A stretch of DNA of 61,511 nt from Burkholderia sp. IMCC1007 (GTDB taxonomy: Bacteria; Pseudomonadota; Gammaproteobacteria; Burkholderiales; Burkholderiaceae): assembly GCF_027257875.1 (NCBI RefSeq), contig NZ_JAPVQY010000033.1, positions 26,324 through 87,834 on the forward strand, given 5' to 3'. The position numbers and the translations under genes are program-made. Of this stretch, positions 54,590-61,511 are shown one piece after another (the stretch's first letter is position 1; each line of letters starts with the position of its first letter). The notes below the pieces were generated by a model, which was not told where the DNA came from, searched no databases, and saw only the letters and a program-made list of their open reading frames with translations.

Positions 54590-55807
54590 TTATTGCGCCT
54601 GCGTGTCGACGGGGGGCAGCGGGAGTGCGCCGTCCGCTTCCATCTGCGCCTTCACGGCTTCGCCGAGCTGATACACGGCGAGCGCATAGAAGAAGCTGCG
54701 GTTGTAGCGCGTCAGCACGTAGAAATTCTTCAGGCCGAGCATATACTCGGTCGCGCGTCCCGGCGACGGCAGATCGACCACGGTAACCGGCGTGCCGGCT
54801 TCGGTGGTGATGTTGACTGCCGGCTCGTTGAGCGTCATGCCTGCGCGCAGCAGTTGCGACAGTGCCCAGTGCGGCTCGGGCTGACCGTCGGCCGCGGCTT
54901 GCGCGATGCCGAGGCTGCCCGTATCGGGCGTGATGCGCCAGACCACCGGACGATCGGTTTCCCAGCCGTGCTGCTTCAGATAGTTCGCGACGCTGCCGAT
55001 CGCATCGGCAGGACTGCTGCGCAGGTCGACGTGGCCCGTGCCGTCGAAATCGACTGCATATTCGCGGATGCTGCTCGGCAGGAACTGCGGGATGCCGATC
55101 GCGCCCGTGTAGGAGCCGAGCACGGTGGTCGGGTCGAGTTGGTTGTCGCGCGTCCAGACGAGGAAATCCTCGAGATTCTTGCGGAAGGTCGCCTGGCGGC
55201 TCTCGCGATTCGGCGTGTCCGGATAGTCGAACGTGAGCGTCGTCAGCGCGTCGAGCACGCGGAAGTTGCCCATGTAGCGGCCATAGATCGTTTCGACGCC
55301 GATGATGCCGACGATCACCTCCGGCGGCACGCCGAATTCCCGGGATGCGCGCTGCAGCGTCGCCAGGTTCGCTTTCCAGAATTTCACGCCCGCATTGATG
55401 CGGATCGGCTCGATGAAGCGCGATCGATAGACGCTCCAGTTCTTGATCGACGGCGTCGGTGCGGGCCGCACGAGCTTGACGGCGGTTGCCGAGTAGCTGA
55501 TGCGCGAGAACAGCGCATGCAGGCTCGCGGCATCGAAGCCGTCGCGGCTCACCAGCTCGTCGATGAATGCGTCGACCTGCGCGTTGTTCGCGTAACGCTG
55601 CGGGACGATTTCCTCTTCGAATGTCTGACCTTGCGGTGCAGGCTGCTGCGGTTGTGCCTGCGCGCCCTGCGTGCCGGCCGGCGTCGCAGGCTGCGTCTGC
55701 GCAATGGCGGGCGCGGTGGCCAGCGCGGCGGCGACGGCAGCCGCAACGAGCGGAACGCGAACGCGCAACAGCGCGGAAAGTCGGGCGGCAGGCTTGCTGG
55801 AATTCAT
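54590..55807 (-). CDS. mltB: Lytic murein transglycosylase B
   Basis: A 405-residue peptidoglycan-cleaving enzyme. A signal peptide (cleavage near AIAQ) has no lipobox Cys, so it is probably soluble in the periplasm. A Pro/Gln-rich linker precedes the catalytic domain; catalytic Glu172 lies in GIIGVETIYGRY, and GAIGIPQFLPSS and GHVDLRSSPADAIGS are conserved. Start MNSSKPAARL was chosen for the signal peptide. It is divergent from the HDAC-like gene. Confidence 0.94.
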   Translation of the reverse strand: MNSSKPAARLSALLRVRVPLVAAAVAAALATAPAIAQTQPATPAGTQGAQAQPQQPAPQGQTFEEEIVPQRYANNAQVDAFIDELVSRDGFDAASLHALFSRISYSATAVKLVRPAPTPSIKNWSVYRSRFIEPIRINAGVKFWKANLATLQRASREFGVPPEVIVGIIGVETIYGRYMGNFRVLDALTTLTFDYPDTPNRESRQATFRKNLEDFLVWTRDNQLDPTTVLGSYTGAIGIPQFLPSSIREYAVDFDGTGHVDLRSSPADAIGSVANYLKQHGWETDRPVVWRITPDTGSLGIAQAAADGQPEPHWALSQLLRAGMTLNEPAVNITTEAGTPVTVVDLPSPGRATEYMLGLKNFYVLTRYNRSFFYALAVYQLGEAVKAQMEADGALPLPPVDTQAQ

Positions 55808-55976
55808 GTCGAAGCGGGCGGACAAGGCGATGGGGTTCGGCGCAGTATACCCGAGGCATCCCGCGTGCCGGGGCGAAGCAGCGCACCGTTGTGGTAAGTT
55901 AGCGGCGAATTCGCGGCAGACGATGGACATCATTGATGGAGACGTGCGGCGCCCCCGGCGCCGCAGATGACAGCTT

Positions 55977-56900
55977 ATGGCAACCGCCTTCTATACGCAC
56001 CCCGACTGCATGCTGCACGAGATGGGAGAATGGCATCCGGAATGCCCGGCGCGACTGTCGGCGATCCAGGATCAGCTGATCGCGAGCCGCATCGACGATC
56101 TGATCGTGCACGAGACCGCGCCGTTCGCGAGCGAGGTCGCGCTGGGCCGCGTGCATACGCAGGCCCATATCGATTACATCCGCAGCCTGACGCCCGTCGA
56201 CGGCTATGCCGAGATCGATCCCGACACGCTGATGAATCGCGACACGTGGCGGGCCGCGTTGCGTGCGGCCGGCGCCGCGATCGCGGCGACCGACGCTGTG
56301 ATCGAGGGTCGCTACGCGAATGCGTTCTGCAGCGTCCGGCCGCCCGGCCATCACGCGGAACCCGCGCGCGCGATGGGCTTCTGCTTCTTCAACAACGTCG
56401 CGATCGCCGCACGGCATGCGCTCGACGTCCATGGCATCGAGCGCGTCGCGATCATCGATTTCGACGTGCACCACGGCAACGGCACCGAAGCCGCGTTCGC
56501 GAACGACGAGCGCGTGCTGATGTGCAGTTTCTTCCAGCATCCGCTGTACCCGTTCTCGGGCGCCGATCATCAGGCGCCGAACATGGTGAACCTGCCGATG
56601 CCTGCGCGCAGCAACGGGATGGCGATCCGCGAAGCGGTCGACATGTTGTGGCTGCCGCGCCTGGACGCGTTCAAGCCGCAAATGCTGTTCGTGTCCGCGG
56701 GCTTCGACGCGCATCGCGAGGACGACATAGGCAACCTCGGCCTCGTCGAGGCCGATTTCGAATGGCTGACCGCTCAGATCGTCGACGTTGCGCGCCGACA
56801 TGCGCAGGGCCGCATCGTGAGCTGCCTCGAGGGCGGCTACAACCTGTCGGCGCTCGGGCGCAGCGTCGTCGCGCATCTGCGCGTGCTGGCCGGTATCTGA
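55977..56900 (+). CDS. Histone deacetylase-like amidohydrolase
   Basis: A 307-residue zinc hydrolase of the HDAC/AcuC/acetylpolyamine amidohydrolase superfamily. The active site is intact: RPPGHHAEP with the tandem His, DFDVHHGNGT with the metal Asp and His, SAGFDAH with the second metal Asp, and EGGYN. Bacterial members deacetylate polyamines or proteins; the substrate cannot be assigned. Convergent with the lipase-like gene. Confidence 0.9.
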   Translation: MATAFYTHPDCMLHEMGEWHPECPARLSAIQDQLIASRIDDLIVHETAPFASEVALGRVHTQAHIDYIRSLTPVDGYAEIDPDTLMNRDTWRAALRAAGAAIAATDAVIEGRYANAFCSVRPPGHHAEPARAMGFCFFNNVAIAARHALDVHGIERVAIIDFDVHHGNGTEAAFANDERVLMCSFFQHPLYPFSGADHQAPNMVNLPMPARSNGMAIREAVDMLWLPRLDAFKPQMLFVSAGFDAHREDDIGNLGLVEADFEWLTAQIVDVARRHAQGRIVSCLEGGYNLSALGRSVVAHLRVLAGI

Positions 56901-56922
56901 CCCGAGCGACGGCGGCGTGTGC

Positions 56923-57843
56923 TCAGCGCGCCGGCGCGCGCGCGTGAATCCATGCGATCAAGGCATCGATCACGCGCTCGCGCTCGAGATCGTTCATCGT
57001 TTCGTGGAAGCCGCCTTCGTATAGCGTCAACGTGCGATCGGTCGAGCCGACCCGGGCGCCGAACGCGCGGCTTCCATCCGGCTCGGTCAGCTTGTCGTCG
57101 GTGCCGTGGTAGACGAGCACCGGTGTGCGCAGCGCGCCGCAGCCGCGCTCGATGCGCGCCATCGCATCGAGGATTTCGGCGCCGGTGCGCGCCGGCACCG
57201 CGCCGTGGTGCACGAGCGGATCGGCGCGATTGGCCGCAACGATGGCCGGATCGCGCGACAGCAGCGCCGCATCGATCCTGATCGCAGGGAAGGTCGGCCA
57301 GGTACGGCTGATGATGCGGCTCATCGCGAGCATCCAGCGCGGCACGTCGCGCCCCGGCGCCAGCGCCGGGCTCGACAGCACGAGCCCCGCCAGCGCGTAG
57401 CCGCGCGCCGGCACGCGTTCGATCGCATACAGCGCCGCGACGGCGCCGCCCATGCTGTGACCCATCAGGAACAGCGGCGTATCGTCGCGGGCGGCTTGCG
57501 CGACGAGCGCATCCGCATCGTTCAGGTACCCGTCGAAGCGCTCGACCCATGCGCGCTTGCCCGGCGACTGGCCGTGCCCGCGCAGATCGATCGCCAGCAC
57601 CTCGGTACCGGCCGCGTTCAGTCTGGCGGCGAGCGCGGCGTAGCGGCCCGCATGCTCGGCGAGGCCGTGCACGAGCGCGATCGTCGCGCGCGGCGGCGCG
57701 GTGCCGTCGCCGACCGGCCAGCGGTACGACGCCAGCTCGAGCCCGTCCGCGGTACGCAGCCGGCCCATTCGCGGCGCGGGCGACGCCGCCGCGGCGGGCG
57801 CAGCGGTGGCGGATGCGCCGGCCGGCGTGGTGATGACGGTCAT
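56923..57843 (-). CDS. Alpha/beta hydrolase, lysophospholipase/monoacylglycerol lipase-like
   Basis: A 306-residue serine hydrolase. The nucleophile sits in GHSMGG, the oxyanion region is VHGLAEHAGRY, and late YHGTDDK and GGFHE carry the Asp and His. The family cleaves monoacylglycerols or lysophospholipids; the substrate is not assigned here. The ATG at 57843 has AGGGGA eight bases upstream; an ATG at 57870 would add nine residues and is also possible. Confidence 0.88.
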   Translation of the reverse strand: MTVITTPAGASATAAPAAAASPAPRMGRLRTADGLELASYRWPVGDGTAPPRATIALVHGLAEHAGRYAALAARLNAAGTEVLAIDLRGHGQSPGKRAWVERFDGYLNDADALVAQAARDDTPLFLMGHSMGGAVAALYAIERVPARGYALAGLVLSSPALAPGRDVPRWMLAMSRIISRTWPTFPAIRIDAALLSRDPAIVAANRADPLVHHGAVPARTGAEILDAMARIERGCGALRTPVLVYHGTDDKLTEPDGSRAFGARVGSTDRTLTLYEGGFHETMNDLERERVIDALIAWIHARAPAR

Positions 57844-58063
57844 CTGGCGTGTCCCCTGTTTCGTTGGCATCGGTGTTTCCGGATCATAGTCGCGGCATTC
57901 CCGTCACGGCCCCGCGGCGCCCCTCTAATTTCGTCTGGTTATGAAAAGATCGAAATCGATTATTAAGGGGAATGAGGCGTTTGCGGTAAAATCGCCGGCT
58001 ATTCCAGATGCATCGGCGGCCGACGGGCGGGCCTCTTCGCCGCGCGGTCGCCGTTTTGTTTAC

Positions 58064-59098
58064 ATGATCGAATTACGCAATCTGTCACAGCGTTTCCCCG
58101 GGCCGACCGGCTGGGTCGACGCATTGCACAACGTCAACCTGACGATCCCTCAGGGCGAGGTGTTCGGCATCATCGGTCGAAGCGGCGCCGGCAAGAGCAC
58201 GCTCGTGCGCACCATCAACCTGCTCACGCGACCGACGGAAGGCAACGTCGTCGTCGGCGGGCGCGACCTCACGCTGCTGCCGGCCGGCGCGCTGCGCGAA
58301 GCGCGCCGTGAAATCGGCATGATCTTCCAGCACTTCAACCTGCTGTCGTCGCGCACGGTGTTCGACAACGTCGCGCTGCCGCTCGAGCTGGCCGGCGCGA
58401 GCCGTGCCGACATCGAGGCGGCCGTGCTGCCGCTGCTCGAACTGGTCGGGCTGTCCGCGCAGAAGGACCGCTATCCGGCACAGATCAGCGGCGGCCAGAA
58501 GCAGCGCGTCGGCATCGCCCGCGCGCTCGCGAGCAAGCCGAAGGTGCTGCTGTCGGACGAAGCGACGTCGGCGCTCGACCCCGAAACCACCCGTTCGATT
58601 CTCGACCTGCTGAAGCGCATCAACCGCGAACTCGGCCTGACGATCGTGCTGATCACGCACCAGATGGAAGTGATCAAGCAGGTGTGCGATCGCGTTGCCG
58701 TGCTCGACGCGGGCCGCGTGGTCGAGGAAGGCCGCGTGATCGACGTGTTCCTGCAGCCGCATCACGAAGTGACGCGCGCGCTGATCGGCGACGTGATCGC
58801 GCAGGAACTGCCGCCGGCGCTGAAGGCGCGCGTCGCCGAACGGCTGAAGACGGGCAGCGGGCATCTGCTGCGGCTCGCGTTCACCGGCTCCGGCGTCGAT
58901 CAGCCGATCCTGTCGGAGACGATCCGCCGGTACGAACTCGATTTCAACATCCTGCACGGCCAGATCGACGAAATCCAGGGGCAGGCATTCGGGTCGCTCG
59001 CGGTGCTCGCGGGCGGCGAGCCGGGCAAGGTCGGGGAAGCGCTTGCGTTCCTGCGCGAGCAAGGTGTGGTGGTAGAGGAGCTTTCGTATGTTGAGTGA
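58064..59098 (+). CDS. metN: Methionine ABC transporter ATP-binding protein
   Basis: A 344-residue ATPase of the D-methionine importer. Walker A GRSGAGKST, signature ISGGQKQR and Walker B VLLSDEATSAL are intact. The C-terminal NIL domain (about residues 265-340) binds methionine and inhibits uptake when it is abundant. Start MIELRNLSQRFPG; the preceding in-frame codons are not similar. metI begins 11 bases before its end. Confidence 0.96.
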   Translation: MIELRNLSQRFPGPTGWVDALHNVNLTIPQGEVFGIIGRSGAGKSTLVRTINLLTRPTEGNVVVGGRDLTLLPAGALREARREIGMIFQHFNLLSSRTVFDNVALPLELAGASRADIEAAVLPLLELVGLSAQKDRYPAQISGGQKQRVGIARALASKPKVLLSDEATSALDPETTRSILDLLKRINRELGLTIVLITHQMEVIKQVCDRVAVLDAGRVVEEGRVIDVFLQPHHEVTRALIGDVIAQELPPALKARVAERLKTGSGHLLRLAFTGSGVDQPILSETIRRYELDFNILHGQIDEIQGQAFGSLAVLAGGEPGKVGEALAFLREQGVVVEELSYVE

Positions 59099-59741
59099 GA
59101 TGTTCGATATGTTCGTGCAGTCGTTCTGGGAGACGCTGATCATGGTCGGCATCTCGGGGGCGGTCGGCGCGCTCGTCGGGCTGCCGCTCGGCGTGCTGCT
59201 CTATCTGACCGACCGCCAGGGCGTGCTGCAGAACCTCGGCTTGAACCGCGTGCTCGGCGGTATCGTGAACGCGGTGCGCTCCACGCCGTTCATCATCCTG
59301 CTGGTCGCGGTCATTCCGTTTACGCGGCTCGTCACGGGTTCGTCGATCGGCACGGCCGCGGCGGTCGTGCCGCTGACGCTCGCGGCCGCGCCGTTCGTCG
59401 CGCGGCTGGTCGAGACCGCGCTGCGCGAAGTCGACCGCGGGCTGATCGAGGCCGCGCAGTCGATGGGCGCGACCACGTCGCAGATCGTTTTCAAGGTGCT
59501 GCTGCCCGAATCGCTGCCGGGCATCGTTGCGGGCCTGACGATCACGTTCGTGTCGCTGGTCGGCTACTCGGCGATGGCCGGTGCGATCGGCGGCGGCGGG
59601 CTCGGTGATCTCGGCATCCGTTACGGCTACCAGCGCTATCTGCCGGAAGTGATGTGGACGGTCGTCGCGATCCTGATCGTGTTCGTGCAGATCGTGCAAT
59701 CGTTCGGCGACTGGCTGGTGCGCCGGCTGAGCCACAAGTAA
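59088..59741 (+). CDS. metI: Methionine ABC transporter permease
   Basis: A 217-residue inner-membrane permease with about five helices. The cytoplasmic coupling loop EAAQSMGATTSQIVFKVLLP contains the EAA motif that contacts MetN. It overlaps metN by 11 bases (different frame), which indicates translational coupling. Confidence 0.96.
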   Translation: MLSEMFDMFVQSFWETLIMVGISGAVGALVGLPLGVLLYLTDRQGVLQNLGLNRVLGGIVNAVRSTPFIILLVAVIPFTRLVTGSSIGTAAAVVPLTLAAAPFVARLVETALREVDRGLIEAAQSMGATTSQIVFKVLLPESLPGIVAGLTITFVSLVGYSAMAGAIGGGGLGDLGIRYGYQRYLPEVMWTVVAILIVFVQIVQSFGDWLVRRLSHK

Positions 59742-59769
59742 AAGCGACAATCATCCGTTGGGGGAGACG

Positions 59770-60564
59770 ATGCAACGACGCGTCATGCTGAAGTTCGCGG
59801 CCGCACTCGGGGCGGCTGTGCTGTTCACGAGCGCGCACGCGCAGGCGGAAACCATCAAGGTGGGCGTGACGGGCGGCCCGCACGCGCAGATCATGGAAGT
59901 GGTGAAGAAGGTCGCGGCCAAGAGCGGCCTCGATATCCGCATCGTCGAATTCTCCGACTACGTGCAGCCGAACGCGGCGCTCGCGTCCGGCGATCTCGAT
60001 GCGAACAGCTACCAGCACGATCCGTACCTGCAGGCGCAGGTCAAGGATCGCGGCTACAAGCTGATCAAGGTCGCGGATACCGTTACGTTCCCGATGGGCA
60101 TCTACTCGAAGCGCGTGAAGTCGCTGGGCGAGCTGAAGCCCGGCGCGCGCATCGCGGTGCCGAACGACCCGACCAACGGCGGCCGCGCGCTGCTGTTGCT
60201 GCAGAAGCAGGGGTTGCTGAAGCTGCGCGCGGACGCGGGGCTGAAGGCGGCGCCGCTCGATATCGTCGACAATCCGCGCAAGCTGAAAATCGTCGAGCTC
60301 GATGCGGCACAGATTCCGCGCTCGCTTGGCGATGTCGACGCGGCGGCAATCAACACGAACTACGCGATGGAAGCGGGCCTGAAGCCGAAACAGGACGCGA
60401 TCGCCATCGAGGGCCCGAACGGCCCGTACGCGAACATCCTCGCGATCCGCGAGGCCGATCGCAGCAAGCCGTGGGTCGCGAAGCTGATCGCGGCCTATCA
60501 TTCCGCGGAAGTGAAGCAGTTCATCGAGCAGAAGTTCGGCGGCGCGGTCATTGCTGCCTGGTAA
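59770..60564 (+). CDS. metQ: Methionine-binding protein MetQ (NlpA family)
   Basis: A 264-residue periplasmic receptor of the methionine importer. A signal peptide (cleavage near AHAQA) carries no lipobox Cys, unlike E. coli MetQ, so it is probably soluble. VGVTGGPHAQIMEVVK, DANSYQHDPYLQ and VPNDPTNGGRALLLL are family motifs. ATG at 59770 follows GGGGAG; a TTG at 59758 is unlikely. Last gene of metNIQ. Confidence 0.95.
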   Translation: MQRRVMLKFAAALGAAVLFTSAHAQAETIKVGVTGGPHAQIMEVVKKVAAKSGLDIRIVEFSDYVQPNAALASGDLDANSYQHDPYLQAQVKDRGYKLIKVADTVTFPMGIYSKRVKSLGELKPGARIAVPNDPTNGGRALLLLQKQGLLKLRADAGLKAAPLDIVDNPRKLKIVELDAAQIPRSLGDVDAAAINTNYAMEAGLKPKQDAIAIEGPNGPYANILAIREADRSKPWVAKLIAAYHSAEVKQFIEQKFGGAVIAAW

Positions 60565-60609
60565 CACGAATTACTGGGCGCGCCCGGCGACGATTAGAGT
60601 CGATGATCG

Positions 60610-60637
60610 AAAACCCGGGCTTTGCGTCCGGGTTTTT
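60610..60637 (+). terminator. Terminator of metNIQ
   Basis: A short stem (AAAACCCGG at 60610-60618, complement at 60628-60636) is followed by a T run (TTTTTTCTC). It lies 45 bases after metQ. Confidence 0.85.
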
Positions 60638-60651
60638 TCTCTTTTAAAATA

Positions 60652-60663
60652 GAACGATCGTTC
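60652..60663. promoter_or_regulatory. Palindrome upstream of etfB, TetR-type operator candidate
   Basis: GAACGATCGTTC is a perfect 12-base palindrome about 130 bases before etfB, flanked by ATA/TAT. The pattern resembles operators of TetR-family regulators of fatty acid or branched-chain acid breakdown, which commonly control etf genes. Assignment is inference. Confidence 0.5.
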
Positions 60664-60739
60664 GCTATCATTGGCGCGTCGCCAAGAAGCGGTATCCTCG
60701 ACAACCATGATGGTTGGGTCCGCCTGGCCGTGCAGTCAC

Positions 60740-60763
60740 GAGGCCTCGCTATAAAATGGCCTC
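60740..60763 (+). promoter_or_regulatory. etfB -10 box within an inverted repeat
   Basis: TATAAA (60750-60755) is flanked by GAGGCC (60740-60745) and its complement GGCCTC (60758-60763). The repeat frames the -10 element and may be a second binding site. A leader of about 30 bases would follow. Confidence 0.45.
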
Positions 60764-60793
60764 TGGTCGTATTCGTAACTTTGGAGCGTGTGC

Positions 60794-61511
60794 ATGAAAA
60801 TCCTGGTGCCAGTGAAAAGAGTGGTCGATTACAACGTGAAGGTCCGCGTGAAGTCGGACAACACGGGCGTCGACATCGCGAACGTGAAGATGTCGATGAA
60901 CCCGTTCGACGAAATCGCGGTGGAAGAAGCCGTACGCCTGAAGGAAGCGGGCGTGGCGACCGAAGTGATCGCGGTGTCGGTCGGTGTGGCGCAAGCGCAG
61001 GAAACGCTGCGTACGGCGCTGGCGATCGGAGCGGATCGCGCGATCCTGGTCGAGTCGAACGACAGCGTCGAGCCGCTGGCCGTCGCGAAGATCCTGAAGG
61101 CGCTGGTCGACAAGGAGCAGCCGCAACTGGTGATCCTCGGCAAACAGGCGATCGACGACGATTCGAACCAGACGGGCCAGATGCTGGCTGCGCTGGCGGG
61201 TCTGCCGCAAGCGACGTTCGCGTCGAAGGTCACGATCGCCGACGGTAAGGCTACGGTTGCACGTGAAGTCGACGGCGGCGCGGAAACGCTGTCGCTGACG
61301 CTGCCGGCGGTCGTCACCACCGACCTGCGCCTGAACGAGCCGCGCTACGTGACGCTACCGAACATCATGAAGGCGAAGAAGAAGCCGCTGGAAACGGTGA
61401 AGCCGGAAGACCTCGGCGTGGACGTCGCGCCGCGTCTGAAGACGCTGAAGGTGGTCGAGCCGCCGAAGCGCGCGGCCGGCGTGAAGGTGCCGGACGTGAA
61501 GACGCTGGTCG
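60794..61511 (+). CDS. etfB: Electron transfer flavoprotein beta subunit (partial)
   Basis: The first 239 residues of a protein usually about 249 long; the window ends before the stop. It is the AMP-binding beta subunit of ETF, which passes electrons from acyl-CoA dehydrogenases to ETF-ubiquinone oxidoreductase. MKILVPVKRVVDYN, NPFDEIAVEEA and the late LPNIMKAKKKPLE, with the AMP-site LGKQAIDDDSNQTG, are diagnostic. etfA is expected just beyond the edge. Confidence 0.97.
   Translation, partial: MKILVPVKRVVDYNVKVRVKSDNTGVDIANVKMSMNPFDEIAVEEAVRLKEAGVATEVIAVSVGVAQAQETLRTALAIGADRAILVESNDSVEPLAVAKILKALVDKEQPQLVILGKQAIDDDSNQTGQMLAALAGLPQATFASKVTIADGKATVAREVDGGAETLSLTLPAVVTTDLRLNEPRYVTLPNIMKAKKKPLETVKPEDLGVDVAPRLKTLKVVEPPKRAAGVKVPDVKTLV

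Noticed and set aside
57871..58063. Possible SAM- or SAH-type riboswitch before metN
   Set aside because: I could not find the conserved cores of any SAM or SAH riboswitch class in these 193 bases.

Overview
The window looks like about 61.5 kb of core chromosome from a high-GC betaproteobacterium, most likely Burkholderia (Burkholderia cepacia complex-like). This rests on uniformly high GC and coding style, a tmRNA whose tag reads ANDDTFALAA, the gyrA-serC-pheA-tyrA-aroA-cmk-rpsA-ihfB order, separate hldA and hldD next to a UDP-glucose dehydrogenase, and families common in that genus (DUF4148, DUF2968, DUF2059, DUF4136). I see no insertion sequence, prophage, CRISPR array, toxin-antitoxin pair or compositional island. 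Genus is an inference from family and order memory, not from a search.

Left part (1-24 kb), mostly minus strand: a small GlsB/YeaQ membrane protein; a LuxR-type regulator followed by an FAD hydroxylase and a translationally coupled DUF2783 protein; tRNA-Thr(CGU); fbp; pepN; a DUF4136 lipoprotein; a GDT1-type cation exporter behind a clear yybP-ykoY manganese riboswitch; a purine catabolism set (guaD, an adenine/adenosine deaminase, xdhC); dsbB; a GntR-amidase pair; a C26 glutamine amidotransferase-like hydrolase; a DUF2968 protein; a low-complexity membrane-anchored hypothetical; an MHS-type MFS carrier; and a TPR/glycosyltransferase-like protein.

Middle (24-36 kb): an FAD monooxygenase convergent with the NAD-dependent molybdenum formate dehydrogenase operon fdsGBAD, which has a divergent regulator carrying a molybdate-type binding domain. 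Two small secreted proteins follow, then ssrA (tmRNA), gph, ubiG and ompA on the minus strand.

Right part (36.7-61.5 kb), mostly plus strand: gyrA, a DUF2059 protein, serC-pheA-tyrA-aroA (serine and aromatic amino acid synthesis), cmk, rpsA, ihfB, lapA-lapB (LPS assembly control), udg-hldA-hldD (LPS/capsule precursors), a ComEA-like HhH protein, cysM, mltB, an HDAC-like hydrolase, a lysophospholipase-like hydrolase, the methionine importer metNIQ, and the start of etfB, cut by the window edge.

No wholly new system is evident. The points most worth a second look are the LuxR-FAD hydroxylase-DUF2783 cassette, the manganese riboswitch upstream of the GDT1 gene, the absence of fdhD/fdsC from the fds operon, the absence of a hisC-like gene between pheA and tyrA, the ssrA promoter overlapping the gph stop codon, and several perfect palindromes in promoter regions that have no assigned regulator.
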